Origin: an uncultured Olsenella sp.
GTDB lineage: Bacteria; Actinomycetota; Coriobacteriia; Coriobacteriales; Atopobiaceae
Direction: 5' to 3'
Assembly: GCA_900314495.1 (NCBI GenBank)
Contig: OMVJ01000013.1
Coordinates: 1-64,000, forward strand
Length of the DNA: 64,000 bases
The notes under the pieces are model-generated. The model ran no database searches and had not been told where the DNA came from. It saw only the letters and a program-made list of their open reading frames with translations. Made by a program: the position numbers and the translations under genes. Below are positions 43,691 to 53,079 of this stretch, piece after piece; position 1 is the stretch's first letter; the number at the start of each line of letters is the position of its first letter.

Positions 43691-44725
43691 ATGCCTCAGC
43701 TGAACAAGACCACAGCCCGTAAGGTGATCAAGATCGCAGCCATCTCCGCTGCGGTGCCCGCAGCCGCCTTCGCGGGCTTCACCACAATCTCGCACGCCGT
43801 CTTCCACCGTTCCAACATGGCCACGGCGTCTGAGCAGTACCACTGGCTCAAGGGCACGCGCAAGCGCATGCAAGAGCCCCTCACGTGGGACAACTACATC
43901 CTGAGCAGCGCAGACGCCAACGAGCAGCGCTATTCCGTGCCCAAGGCGCTGGACTTCCACTTCAAGATGCTGGGCTTCCGCGTGCCCATAGAGGAGACGG
44001 AGGTCGCGGGGGCGCAGGTCTTCTGCCTCAACAGGCACGACATCAACGACCGCGCGGTCATCTACCTGCACGGCGGCTCCTTCCTGAGCCAACCCACCTC
44101 AAGCCACTGGCACTTCATCGACACCGTTGCCCGCAAGACCCGCGCGGAGTTCTTCGTGCCCCTGTACCCGCTCGCTCCGGTGCATCACTTCGAGGAGGCA
44201 TTCTCGCTTGTGGAGCAGCTGTACGACAAAGTGGTGCAGAAGTACGGCGCAAACAACGTGACCCTCATGGGCGACGAGGCGGGTGGCGGCCTGGCCGCGG
44301 GCTTCGCCGAGTACCTTGCCGCAGAGGGCAAGCCCCAGCCCGCGAACCTGATTCTCATCTCGCCCTGGGTTGACCTCTCCCTGGGCAACCCGCTGGTGAA
44401 CGAGCTGCAGCCCAAGGACCCCATTCTCTCGGCCTACGGCATGCGCAAGGTGGGCAAGCTCTGGGCAAACGGCCTCGACCTCAACGACTACCGCCTCTCG
44501 CCCGTCAACGGCGAGGTGCGCAGCCTGCGCAACGTGCTGGTCTTTGCCGGCACGCGCGAGATTCTGTACCCTGACGCGCGGCTCTTCTGCGACCGTGCCC
44601 GCGCCGCGGGCGTGCACGCGGAGTTCGTCGCGGGCCGCGGCCTCAACAACAACTTCCCGCTGGATCCCCTGCCCGAGGCAACCAAGGCAATCGAGAAGAT
44701 CTCTGACGCAATATCGCTGGACTAG
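43691..44725 (+). CDS. Alpha/beta-hydrolase-fold protein without catalytic serine
   Basis: This 344-residue protein resembles the hormone-sensitive-lipase/acetyl-esterase family. The oxyanion motif HGGS (residues 127-130) is present. The nucleophile motif GDSAGG is GDEAGG, with Glu196 instead of Ser, and the C-terminal histidine position reads NNNFPL. A hydrophobic stretch (about 13-33) near the N-terminus may anchor it. It therefore probably binds a ligand or protein rather than hydrolysing an ester. It lies 51 bases before pyrE and may share its transcript. GAGGAGGGG precedes the ATG. Confidence 0.85.
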   Translation: MPQLNKTTARKVIKIAAISAAVPAAAFAGFTTISHAVFHRSNMATASEQYHWLKGTRKRMQEPLTWDNYILSSADANEQRYSVPKALDFHFKMLGFRVPIEETEVAGAQVFCLNRHDINDRAVIYLHGGSFLSQPTSSHWHFIDTVARKTRAEFFVPLYPLAPVHHFEEAFSLVEQLYDKVVQKYGANNVTLMGDEAGGGLAAGFAEYLAAEGKPQPANLILISPWVDLSLGNPLVNELQPKDPILSAYGMRKVGKLWANGLDLNDYRLSPVNGEVRSLRNVLVFAGTREILYPDARLFCDRARAAGVHAEFVAGRGLNNNFPLDPLPEATKAIEKISDAISLD

Positions 44726-44776
44726 CCAAGGCGCCCACCGCAAGCCCACGCCCCACCAACCCATGGAAGGAACACC

Positions 44777-45457
44777 ATGCAAGACTACAAGCGCGAGTTC
44801 ATAGAGTTCATGGTCCAGAGCAACGTCCTCAAGTTTGGCGACTTCACGCTCAAGAGCGGCCGCAAGTCCCCCTTCTTCATGAACGCCGGCGCCTACGTCA
44901 CGGGTGCGCAGCTGCACAGGCTCGGCACCTACTACGCCCAGGCCATCCACGACAACTTCGGCCTGGACTTCGACGTCATCTTCGGCCCGGCCTACAAGGG
45001 CATCCCCATCTCCGTCGCCACGGCCATAGCCATGGACGAGCTGTACGGCAAGGAGGTCCAGTACTGCTCAGACCGCAAGGAGGCCAAGGACCACGGCGCC
45101 GACAAGGGCAACCTGCTGGGTGCGGAGCTTCACGACGGCCAGCGTGTGGTCATAGTGGAGGACGTGACCACCTCCGGCAAGTCCATTGACGAGACCTACC
45201 CCAAGATCAAGGCCGCCGCTGACGTGGAGGTTGTGGGACTCATGGTCTCGCTCAACCGCATGGAGGTCGGCAAGGGTGGCGTCGTCACCGCCCAGCAGGA
45301 GATCCAGGAGCGCTACGGCTTCCCCGTGGCCTCCATCGTGGACATGGCGGAGGTCACCCAGGCGCTCTACAACAAGGAGGTGGACGGCAAGGTCGTCATA
45401 GACGACGAGCTCAAGACCGCCATCGACAGCTACTACGCCCAGTACGGCGTCAAGTAG
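44777..45457 (+). CDS. pyrE: Orotate phosphoribosyltransferase
   Basis: This 226-residue enzyme transfers ribose-5-phosphate from PRPP to orotate to make OMP. The PRPP motif VVIVEDVTTSGKS and the N-terminal FTLKSGRKSPFFMNAG orotate segment are typical. GGAAGGAA precedes the ATG. No other pyr genes are nearby. The peptide-deformylase-like gene follows after six bases. Confidence 0.95.
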   Translation: MQDYKREFIEFMVQSNVLKFGDFTLKSGRKSPFFMNAGAYVTGAQLHRLGTYYAQAIHDNFGLDFDVIFGPAYKGIPISVATAIAMDELYGKEVQYCSDRKEAKDHGADKGNLLGAELHDGQRVVIVEDVTTSGKSIDETYPKIKAAADVEVVGLMVSLNRMEVGKGGVVTAQQEIQERYGFPVASIVDMAEVTQALYNKEVDGKVVIDDELKTAIDSYYAQYGVK

Positions 45458-45463
45458 GCGCTC

Positions 45464-45874
45464 ATGGAGCGGCCCATAGTCAAATCCAGGCTGCTGCTGT
45501 CACGGCCGTCGGTGGAGGCTACGCCCGCCGACGGCCCCATTGGGCAGGACCTGCTGGACACCCTGGCCGCGCACAAGGACGAGTGCGTGGGGCTTGCCGC
45601 CAACATGATTGGCCAGCTCAAGCGCATCATCGCAGTGGACGACAACGGCACGCCGCTCCTCATGTTCAACCCGCAGATCACGCAGCGTTCCGGCTTGTTC
45701 CAGACTTCGGAGGGCTGCCTTTCACTGCCGGGCCAGCGGCCGTGCGCGCGCTACCGCAGCATCACCGTGAGCTACCAGGACGCCAGCTTCCGCCCGCGCA
45801 CGCGGCGCTTCACGGGCTGGACGGCGCAGATCATTCAGCACGAGGTGGACCACTGCCAGGGCATCGTCATCTAG
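45464..45874 (+). CDS. Peptide deformylase-like protein
   Basis: This 136-residue protein has the three deformylase motifs: CVGLAANMIG, SEGCLSLPG and QHEVDH, with Cys and two His as metal ligands. Motif 1 carries Met in place of the usual Gln that stabilises the oxyanion, as in a group of short paralogues in Gram-positive bacteria. It is shorter than typical Def (about 165-185). It starts six bases after pyrE. It may deformylate a restricted substrate set; the activity is uncertain. Confidence 0.82.
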   Translation: MERPIVKSRLLLSRPSVEATPADGPIGQDLLDTLAAHKDECVGLAANMIGQLKRIIAVDDNGTPLLMFNPQITQRSGLFQTSEGCLSLPGQRPCARYRSITVSYQDASFRPRTRRFTGWTAQIIQHEVDHCQGIVI

Positions 45875-45916
45875 CGGCGCGTGGGGGGCGCAACCTGCCC
45901 TGGAGCCAACGGCGCC

Positions 45917-46645
45917 CTAGCGCACGTCGCGCATTGCCACCGTGGAGAACGAGAAGTAGTCGGGCCGGTGGCGCGAGCGCGTGTACTCGAACATGAGCCC
46001 CTCGGAGTCAAACACGTGGTTGGTCACCACGGCAAGGCAGTCAAAGCCCTCCAGGTCCAGGTAGCGCTCGTCATCCTCACCCACGGGCTCCACCGTCACC
46101 GTGCGCTTGCTCATGGCCACGTGCATGCCAAGGGGACCCTCCAGGTAGGCAAAGACGGACTTCTCCGCAATTTCGCGCGTCAGGCCAGGTACCGCCTGCT
46201 GCAGGAAGTAGTTGTCGTCCAGGATCAGGGCCTTGCCGTCAATGCGCCGCACGCGCTTCAGGTGCCACAGGCCCGCACCCTCGGGAAAGCCGGAATCCAC
46301 GGCCAGCCGCTCGTCACAGGCAACCTCCTCGAACACGGGGACCTCGGTCACGGTGTCAAGCCTGTTGCGCTGGGCGGCCTCTGCGAACGTCTCCAGACCA
46401 CCCAACTCAAACGGCGCGCGCTCGTGTGCCAGGTAGGTAACGCGCACGCCCTTGCCGTGCACCGGATGCACGTACCCCTGCTGCGCGAGCATGGCAAGGG
46501 CTCGCCGCACCGTGTTGTGGGAGCACTGGAACTTCTCCACCAGATGGCTCTCTGGCGGGATGAACGACTGGTAGGGGTACTCGCCCGACCTCAACGAGCT
46601 CAGCAGTGACTCGTAAATGTCCTTGTAGATAGCCTTCACCAGCAT
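45917..46645 (-). CDS. treR: GntR/UTRA-family repressor, TreR-like
   Basis: This 242-residue regulator has an N-terminal winged helix-turn-helix (FIPPESHLVEKFQCSHNTVRRAL) and a UTRA domain that in TreR binds trehalose-6-phosphate. It is divergent to the trehalose genes, and palindromes at 46949 and 46983 are the likely operators. The ATG at 46645 follows GAAGGGAC; the upstream codon at 46669 is less supported. Name assigned by context. Confidence 0.85.
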   Translation of the reverse strand: MLVKAIYKDIYESLLSSLRSGEYPYQSFIPPESHLVEKFQCSHNTVRRALAMLAQQGYVHPVHGKGVRVTYLAHERAPFELGGLETFAEAAQRNRLDTVTEVPVFEEVACDERLAVDSGFPEGAGLWHLKRVRRIDGKALILDDNYFLQQAVPGLTREIAEKSVFAYLEGPLGMHVAMSKRTVTVEPVGEDDERYLDLEGFDCLAVVTNHVFDSEGLMFEYTRSRHRPDYFSFSTVAMRDVR

Positions 46646-46942
46646 CCGTCCCTTCAGCCCACCAGGCAACCCCGCCGCACATGGCCACGCCGGCTAACAG
46701 CATGACCTCCGAGTGCGCCTCCACGCAGGTGGAATGGCAATTACAACACATATTCGCATAAGTAACGGGGCCACTCTACGCCTTTATACGCTATGGGGCA
46801 TATGTAGCGGGCGATTAGTTAACCCGCTATCCATAAATCTCACTCAGACGGTCAGCATTTCGGATCCTGCTCGCTGACCACAGGCACACGCAAGACCGCT
46901 TGCGGCCAAAAAACGACCTTTTGGAACAAAGTGAAATGTCGC

Positions 46943-46998
46943 TTGCCAACTTATTTGAATAAGTGTATCTTGTCCTTGTCGAAGTTATTCAAATAAGT
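46943..46998 (+). promoter_or_regulatory. treP promoter with two operator palindromes
   Basis: A -35 TTGCCA (46943-46948) and a -10 TATCTT (46966-46971) are 17 bases apart. The spacer is filled by the perfect dyad ACTTATT-TG-AATAAGT (46949-46964). A second copy, AGTTATT-CA-AATAAGT, lies at 46983-46998, just past the expected start of transcription, 34 bases centre to centre. The layout suits repression by the divergent TreR-like protein. The rest of the 430-base gap (46646-46942) shows only a short CGCAAG-ACCG-CTTGCG palindrome at 46889-46904. Confidence 0.75.
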
Positions 46999-47076
46999 TC
47001 GCCGGAGCACAGGGCACAGGCGAACGGCCCCGCGGGGCAAGGGGAGGCAGGCACCGCCTGCCGGGAAGGGAGCGAG

Positions 47077-49074
47077 ATGGGCAAGTACGCAGAGGATGCG
47101 GCTCAGCTGCTCAAGCTAGTCGGCGACAAGGAGAACATCGTTGCGGTCACGCACTGCATGACGCGCATGCGCTTCGCCTTGGCGGATCCGGCAAAGGCAG
47201 ACGTCAAGGCCATCGAGGCGCTGAAGTCCGTAAAGGGCAGCTTCACGCAGGCCGGCCAGTTCCAGGTAATCATCGGCAACGACGTCGCGGACTTCTACGA
47301 CGAGTTCGTGGCAATCTCCGGCGCACCCGAGGCCTCCAAGGCAGACGTCAAGGCGGCCGCGGCCGGCAACCAGAACAAGCTGCAGCAGGTCATGGGTGCC
47401 ATCGCGGAGGTCTTCGCGCCGCTCATCCCCGCCATCATCACCGGCGGCCTCATCCTGGGCTTCCGCAACGTTCTGGGCGACATGCCCTACTTCGGGCCGG
47501 ACGGCACCCAGACCCTGGCCAGCATGTCCCAGTTCTGGACCGGCGTCTACAGCTTCCTGTGGCTCATCGGCGAGGCAGTCTTCCACGTGGGCATTCCCGT
47601 GGGCATCTGCTGGTCCATCACCAAGAAGATGGGCGGCACGCCCATGCTGGGCATCGTCCTCGGCCTCACGCTCGTGTCCGGCCAGCTCATGAACGCCTAC
47701 GCGGTGCCCACCGCAACCGCGGCCGACTGGGCAACCCACACCTGGGACTTCGGCATCGCACAGGTCCACATGATCGGCTACCAGGCCCAGGTCATCCCCG
47801 CCATCCTCGCCGCCATCGTCTTCAACTACCTGGAGCGCTTCTTCAAGAAGATCACCCCGTCAATCGTCCAGATGATCGTGGTCCCCTTCTGCTCCCTGCT
47901 CCTGGGCACCATGGCCGCCCACTTCGTCCTGGGCCCCATCGGCTGGGCCATCGGCACCTGGGTTGGTAACGTGGTCATGGCAGGCGTCACCGGCGGCTTC
48001 CGCGTGATCTTCGGCGCCATCTTCGGCGGCCTGTACGCCCCGCTGGTCATCACCGGCCTGCACCACATGACCAACGCCGTTGACCTGCAGCTCATTGCCA
48101 ACAACGAGACCCTCGCCAACCCCGCCCTGCACGGCACGCCCCTCTGGCCCATGATCGCGCTCTCCAACATCGCCCAGGGTTCCGCCGTCCTCGCCATGAT
48201 CATCCTGCAGAAGCACGACGACAACGCCCAGCAGGTCAACATCCCCGCATGCCTCTCCTGCTACCTGGGCGTCACCGAGCCCGCCATCTTCGGCGTCAAC
48301 CTCAAGTACGAGTTCCCCTTCTTCTGCGCCATGATCGGCTCCTCCCTCGCCGGCATCCTCTGCACCGCCTTCGGCGTCCACGCCAACGCAATCGGCGTCG
48401 GCGGCCTGCCCGGCATCCTCTCCATCAACTCCGCCTACTTCGTCCAGTTCGCCATCTGCATGCTGGTTGCCCTCGTCGTCCCCTTCGTGCTGACCTTCCT
48501 CGTCGGCAAGCGCAAGGGCATCGACAAGCAGGCCGAGATGGCCGGCCGCGAGCAGGCCGCAGCCCTCGACGCCGCCGACCCCGACAAGGTGGAGGCCAAG
48601 ATCGCCAGCCTCACCATTGACGGCACCGTCCGCGCCGCCGTGTCCGGCACCGTGAAGCCCCTCGCCGACGTCAACGACGGCGTCTTCTCCTCCGGCATGA
48701 TGGGCCAGGGCATTGCCATCGACCCCACCGAGGGCCAGGTGCTCGCTCCCTGCGAGGGTGAGGTCGCGGTCATGATGAAGGAGTCCGGCCACGCCGTGGG
48801 CCTGCGCATGGCAAACGGCATGGAGGTCCTCATCCACATCGGCCTCGACACGGTGGACATGCAGGGTGACGGCTTCACCTGCCACGTGAACCAGGGCGAC
48901 GTGGTGCACCTGGGCGACCCGCTGATCACCTTCGACCGCGCCAAAATCGCCGCGGCCGGCCACCCCGACACCGTGATGGAGATCATCACCGAGCAGGGCG
49001 AGGCCAAGGACGTGAAGCTGGTAGAGACCGGCACCGCCAAGGCGGCCGAGACCACGGTCATCACCTTCGCGTAG
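47077..49074 (+). CDS. treP: PTS trehalose transporter IIBCA
   Basis: This 665-residue protein has IIB (Cys in VTHCMTRMRFAL near residue 27), IIC (about 100-480 with ten hydrophobic segments and the TEPAIFGVNLKYEFPF loop), and a C-terminal IIA domain of the glucose type (SGMMGQGIAIDP, then the phosphohistidine in VLIHIGLDTV). It imports trehalose and releases trehalose-6-phosphate. The fused IIA domain makes it independent of a separate glucose IIA. GGAAGGGAG precedes the ATG at 47077. The gene treC follows. Confidence 0.92.
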   Translation: MGKYAEDAAQLLKLVGDKENIVAVTHCMTRMRFALADPAKADVKAIEALKSVKGSFTQAGQFQVIIGNDVADFYDEFVAISGAPEASKADVKAAAAGNQNKLQQVMGAIAEVFAPLIPAIITGGLILGFRNVLGDMPYFGPDGTQTLASMSQFWTGVYSFLWLIGEAVFHVGIPVGICWSITKKMGGTPMLGIVLGLTLVSGQLMNAYAVPTATAADWATHTWDFGIAQVHMIGYQAQVIPAILAAIVFNYLERFFKKITPSIVQMIVVPFCSLLLGTMAAHFVLGPIGWAIGTWVGNVVMAGVTGGFRVIFGAIFGGLYAPLVITGLHHMTNAVDLQLIANNETLANPALHGTPLWPMIALSNIAQGSAVLAMIILQKHDDNAQQVNIPACLSCYLGVTEPAIFGVNLKYEFPFFCAMIGSSLAGILCTAFGVHANAIGVGGLPGILSINSAYFVQFAICMLVALVVPFVLTFLVGKRKGIDKQAEMAGREQAAALDAADPDKVEAKIASLTIDGTVRAAVSGTVKPLADVNDGVFSSGMMGQGIAIDPTEGQVLAPCEGEVAVMMKESGHAVGLRMANGMEVLIHIGLDTVDMQGDGFTCHVNQGDVVHLGDPLITFDRAKIAAAGHPDTVMEIITEQGEAKDVKLVETGTAKAAETTVITFA

Positions 49075-49137
49075 CATCAAACCAACCAACTGGGGCCGGC
49101 ACTTGCTGGCCCCATTCCCCTAGGAGGAGACAGCACC

Positions 49138-50841
49138 ATGGAAAGCACCCAGGAGCGCGTGCGTGAGCTCGGCAGCAAGGTCGTGTACCAGATCTACGTG
49201 CGCTCGTTCAACGACTCCAACGCCGACGGCATCGGCGACCTGCGCGGCATTACCCAGCGCCTGGACTACTTGGCCGGCCTCGGCGTGGACTACCTTTGGC
49301 TCACGCCCTTCTTCAAGAGCCCCCAGAACGACAACGGCTACGACGTGGCGGACTACCGCAGCGTGGAGCCCATGTTCGGCACCATGGAGGACTTCGACGA
49401 GCTCTCCCAAGAGGCCAAGAAGCGCGGCATCGGCCTCATGCTGGACATGGTGTTCAACCACACCTCCACCGAGCACGAGTGGTTCCAGAAGGCCCTGACG
49501 GGCGACCCCAAGTACCTGGCCTACTACAAGTTCGTGGACGCGGCGCCCAATGCCTGCGAGGAGGACCCCGGTGAGCCCCCCACCAACTGGGTGAGCAAGT
49601 TCGGCGGCAACGCCTGGCAGTACGTGCCCAGCCTCAACAAGTGGTACCTGCACCTCTTTGACCGCACGCAGGCGGACCTCAACTGGGACAACCCGGAGGT
49701 TCGCCACGAGCTGGAGGACGTGGTTCGCTTCTGGAAGGCCAAGGGCGTCTCGGGCTTCCGCTTTGACGTGGTCAACCTCATCTCCAAGCCGGCCGAGCTG
49801 CAGAACGACTACGAGGGCGACGGCCGCCGCTTCTACACCGACGGCCCGCACATCCACGAGTACCTGCAGGAGCTGGTGCGCGAGAGCGGCATTGACGGCA
49901 TGATCACCGTGGGCGAGATGAGCTCCACCTCCATCGCCAACTGCATTCGCTACTCCAACCCGGAGTGCCACGAGCTGGCCATGGCCTTCAACTTCCACCA
50001 CCTGAAGGTTGACTACGACCACGGCAACAAGTGGGCCCTGCAGCCGGCGGACCTGGGCGAGCTGCGCAGCCTCTTCAAGAGCTGGCAGGAGGAGATGACG
50101 GCGGCGGGCGGCTGGAACGCCCTCTTCTGGTCCAACCACGACCAGCCCCGCCCCAACTCCCGCTTTGGCGACGTGCAGAACCACTGGTACCAGACGACCA
50201 CGGCCCTGGCCGCCTGCACGCACATCATGCGCGGCACGCCCTACATTTACCAGGGCGAGGAGCTGGGCATGACCAACCCCGGCTTCACCAGCATTGACCA
50301 GTACCGCGACGTGGAATCCATAAACTACTACCGCATCCTGCAGGACGAGGGCAAGACGCCCGAGGAGGCCTTCCACATTGTGGCGGAGCGCTCGCGCGAC
50401 GACTCCCGCACGCCCGTGCAGTGGGATGCGACCCAGAACGCCGGCTTCACCACGGGCACCCCGTGGATCGGCGTGGCCAGCAACTACACCACCATCAATG
50501 CTGCCGCCGAGGTGGCGGACCCGCACTCCCCCTACGCCTTCTACAAGCACCTAATCGAGGTTCGCAAGGCCGAGCCCGTGATCCAGGAGGGCGACGTGCG
50601 CTTCGTGGACGCAGACCCGGGCACCGATTCCGAGGGCGTCATCGCCTACGAGCGCACGCTGGGCGCCACCCGCGTGTTGGCCATGACCAACCTCACCAGC
50701 CATGACTGCGCGCCGTTTGCCGCAAGCGTCGCCAACGGCGGCGAGGTGCTGGTCTCCAACTACGAGGGCGCGCCCCTAGCCCGTGAAGGCCGCCTGGTGC
50801 TGCGCCCATTCGAGACGCTGGCGCTGATCTGGCGCGGGTAG
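49138..50841 (+). CDS. treC: Trehalose-6-phosphate hydrolase (GH13)
   Basis: This 567-residue GH13 enzyme hydrolyses trehalose-6-phosphate to glucose and glucose-6-phosphate. The catalytic nucleophile Asp is in GFRFDVVNL, the acid/base Glu in TVGEMSS, and the third Asp in SNHDQPR. The TreC-type signature NWVSKFGGNAW and FNFHHLKVDY point to the phospho-substrate enzyme rather than oligo-1,6-glucosidase. AGGAGG precedes the ATG. It lies 63 bases after treP. Confidence 0.93.
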   Translation: MESTQERVRELGSKVVYQIYVRSFNDSNADGIGDLRGITQRLDYLAGLGVDYLWLTPFFKSPQNDNGYDVADYRSVEPMFGTMEDFDELSQEAKKRGIGLMLDMVFNHTSTEHEWFQKALTGDPKYLAYYKFVDAAPNACEEDPGEPPTNWVSKFGGNAWQYVPSLNKWYLHLFDRTQADLNWDNPEVRHELEDVVRFWKAKGVSGFRFDVVNLISKPAELQNDYEGDGRRFYTDGPHIHEYLQELVRESGIDGMITVGEMSSTSIANCIRYSNPECHELAMAFNFHHLKVDYDHGNKWALQPADLGELRSLFKSWQEEMTAAGGWNALFWSNHDQPRPNSRFGDVQNHWYQTTTALAACTHIMRGTPYIYQGEELGMTNPGFTSIDQYRDVESINYYRILQDEGKTPEEAFHIVAERSRDDSRTPVQWDATQNAGFTTGTPWIGVASNYTTINAAAEVADPHSPYAFYKHLIEVRKAEPVIQEGDVRFVDADPGTDSEGVIAYERTLGATRVLAMTNLTSHDCAPFAASVANGGEVLVSNYEGAPLAREGRLVLRPFETLALIWRG

Positions 50842-50893
50842 GAGCAGCGCGGCGCTTCGCACGCAAGAACCAACCATAAAGTTCAGCAACGAG

Positions 50894-50931
50894 ACGGCCC
50901 GTTCCGACTTTCTTGGGACGGGTCGTTTTTC
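50894..50931 (+). terminator. Terminator of the trehalose operon
   Basis: ACGGCCCGTTCC (50894-50905) and GGGACGGGTCGT (50915-50926) form a 12-base stem with two wobbles, followed by TTTTC. Confidence 0.88.
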
Positions 50932-51021
50932 ATATGGACAGTTCTCTCGTCAGCTAGGCAACACCCTAAGCCCCTTGTCGCCAAAAGCGAAAATTGGGAA
51001 AGAAAGCGAACGGCTAGCGCA

Positions 51022-51057
51022 GTGGCGCCCCGAGCCCACCAGGACTCGGGGCGCCAC
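51022..51057 (-). terminator. Terminator of the Zn/Cd P-type ATPase operon
   Basis: GTGGCGCCCCGAG (51022-51034) and CTCGGGGCGCCAC (51045-51057) are perfect 13-base arms lying just past the ATPase stop on the minus strand. A T-run is not obvious. Confidence 0.65.
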
Positions 51058-51074
51058 ATGCTGTTTCTCTTGGG

Positions 51075-52985
51075 CTACCTCTTCACCACGCGCAGGCAGC
51101 GCATGGCGTTGGCAACGCAGAGGCAGGCCACGCCCACGTCGCCGAAGACGGCAAGCCACATGTTGGCCAGGCCGAAGACCGCCAGCACCAGTATCAGCAC
51201 CTTCACGCCAATGGCGAAGATGATGTTCTGCCACACGATGCGCATGGTCTTGCGCGCCACGTGGATGGCAGTGGCAATGTTGGAGGGCTTGTCGTCCATG
51301 AGGACGATGTCCGCCGCCTCGATGGCGGCGTCCGACCCCATGGCGCCCATGGCAATGCCCACGTCCGCGCGCATGAGCACCGGCGCGTCGTTGATGCCGT
51401 CGCCCACAAAGGCCAGCTTGGCGTTCTGGGGCTCCTCGCCAATGAGCTTCTCCACCAGGGCCACCTTGTCTTGCGGCAGCAGCTGGGCGTGGTACTCGTC
51501 AATGCCCAGGTCCTTGGCCATGGCGGCGGCAACCTCCTCGCGGTCGCCCGTCAGCATGACGGTACGGCGTATGCCGGCCTCATGCAGGCCGCGGATGGTC
51601 TCCTGCGCGTCGTTCTTGGGGGTGTCCGCAATCACGATGTGACCCAGGTAGCGGCCGTCGCACGCAACGTGCAGCACCGTGCCCACAAGCTCGCACTCCG
51701 GCGCAGAAATGCCCTCGTCCGCCATGAGCTTGCCGTTGCCCACCAGCACGCGCTTGCCCTCCACCATGGTAACGACGCCACGGCCGCTGCGCTCCTCGCC
51801 CGCCTCTATGTGGGCGGAAGACACGTCGCCGCCAAAGGCCTCGCGCACGGATTTGGCAACCGGGTGGTCACTGAAGACCTCCGCCTTGGCGGCAAGTTCC
51901 AGCACGTCGTCCGGGTCGATGCCCTCGTGCGCATGAACGGCCACGACGCTGAAGGTGCCGTTGGTGAGGGTGCCCGTCTTGTCGAAGGCCACCGTGTCCG
52001 CCGAGGCCAGGACCTCAAGGTAGTTGGAGCCTTTGACCAGGATGCCGGCCTTGCTGGCCGCGCCGATGCCGCTGAAGAAGGAGAGCGGAACGGAGATTAC
52101 CAGGGCGCAGGGGCAACTCACCACCAGGAATACCAGGGCGCGCTGAATCCAGCCGGCAAAGGGCTGGCCCGTGAACAGCGGAGGGATGAAGGCCAGCACC
52201 AAGGCGGAGATGACCACGACGGGAGTGTAGTAGCGGGCGAAGCGCGTGATGAAGTTCTCCGTCCGCGCCTTGCGCTCGCTGGCGTTCTCCACCAGCTCCA
52301 GCACGCGCTGAACGGTGGAGTCGTCGTACTCCTTGGTCACCTGCACCGTCAGCGCACCAGTCAGGTTCACGCAGCCGGAGATGACCTCGCTGCCCTCCCC
52401 TGCCACGCGGGGCACGGACTCGCCCGTGATGGCGGCGGTGTCAACCTGGGAGGAACCCTCGATGACCACGCCGTCCAGCGGCACGCGCTCGCCGGGCTTG
52501 ACCACGATGGTGTCCCCAACGGTGACGTCGTAGGGGTCCACCTCCTCCAGCCTGCCGTCGCGCAGCAGGTTCGCGTATTCCGGCGCAATGTCCATCATGG
52601 CGCTGATGGAGTTGCGGCTCTTGTCCACGGCGTAGTCCTGGAACCACTCGCCCACCTGGTAGAAGATCATGACGGCCGCACCCTCGGCCATGTGCGGCTC
52701 CGCCTCTGGGAAGAAGACCAGCGCAAACGCGCCGATGGTGGCGATGGCCATGAGGAAGTGCTCGTCGAAGACCTGACCGTGGGTGATGCCGTGCCAAGCC
52801 TTCGCCAGCACGTCGTAGCCCGCAATGAGGTACGGAATCAGGAACAGCGCGAAGGAAACCCACAGGTCATAGGGGCTGGCCAGCCAGCTGGACAGCGGCA
52901 GCAGCTCTATGACAACAAAGATTGCGAGCGCAGTGAGAATACGCTTCAGCGTCTTCTTCTGCGACTTGCTCATGGTGGAACTCAT
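51075..52985 (-). CDS. Zn/Cd/Pb-type P1B ATPase
   Basis: This 636-residue heavy-metal ATPase has the TGES dephosphorylation loop, the CPC metal site in SCPCALVIS, the phosphorylated Asp in DKTGTLTNG, the HP motif (DHPVAKSV) and the hinge VGDGINDAP. It lacks an N-terminal metal-binding domain; a separate HMA protein is encoded immediately upstream. The neighbours, especially the CadC-like repressor, favour zinc or cadmium export over copper. AGGGAG precedes the ATG at 52985; a longer frame to 53039 crosses the intergenic region. Confidence 0.92.
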   Translation of the reverse strand: MSSTMSKSQKKTLKRILTALAIFVVIELLPLSSWLASPYDLWVSFALFLIPYLIAGYDVLAKAWHGITHGQVFDEHFLMAIATIGAFALVFFPEAEPHMAEGAAVMIFYQVGEWFQDYAVDKSRNSISAMMDIAPEYANLLRDGRLEEVDPYDVTVGDTIVVKPGERVPLDGVVIEGSSQVDTAAITGESVPRVAGEGSEVISGCVNLTGALTVQVTKEYDDSTVQRVLELVENASERKARTENFITRFARYYTPVVVISALVLAFIPPLFTGQPFAGWIQRALVFLVVSCPCALVISVPLSFFSGIGAASKAGILVKGSNYLEVLASADTVAFDKTGTLTNGTFSVVAVHAHEGIDPDDVLELAAKAEVFSDHPVAKSVREAFGGDVSSAHIEAGEERSGRGVVTMVEGKRVLVGNGKLMADEGISAPECELVGTVLHVACDGRYLGHIVIADTPKNDAQETIRGLHEAGIRRTVMLTGDREEVAAAMAKDLGIDEYHAQLLPQDKVALVEKLIGEEPQNAKLAFVGDGINDAPVLMRADVGIAMGAMGSDAAIEAADIVLMDDKPSNIATAIHVARKTMRIVWQNIIFAIGVKVLILVLAVFGLANMWLAVFGDVGVACLCVANAMRCLRVVKR

Positions 52986-53079
52986 GGCAAAACTCCCTAG
53001 AAAACCGCGGGCGGCACGTGACCGCCCGCGCGAAACCACAGCCTATCGTTGGAACCCGCTCCTTGGCGGGACACGGTGA

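Noticed and set aside
46889-46904. CGCAAG-ACCG-CTTGCG as a terminator before treP
   Set aside because: No plus-strand gene lies upstream to terminate and there is no T-run; on the minus strand it precedes the treR start.
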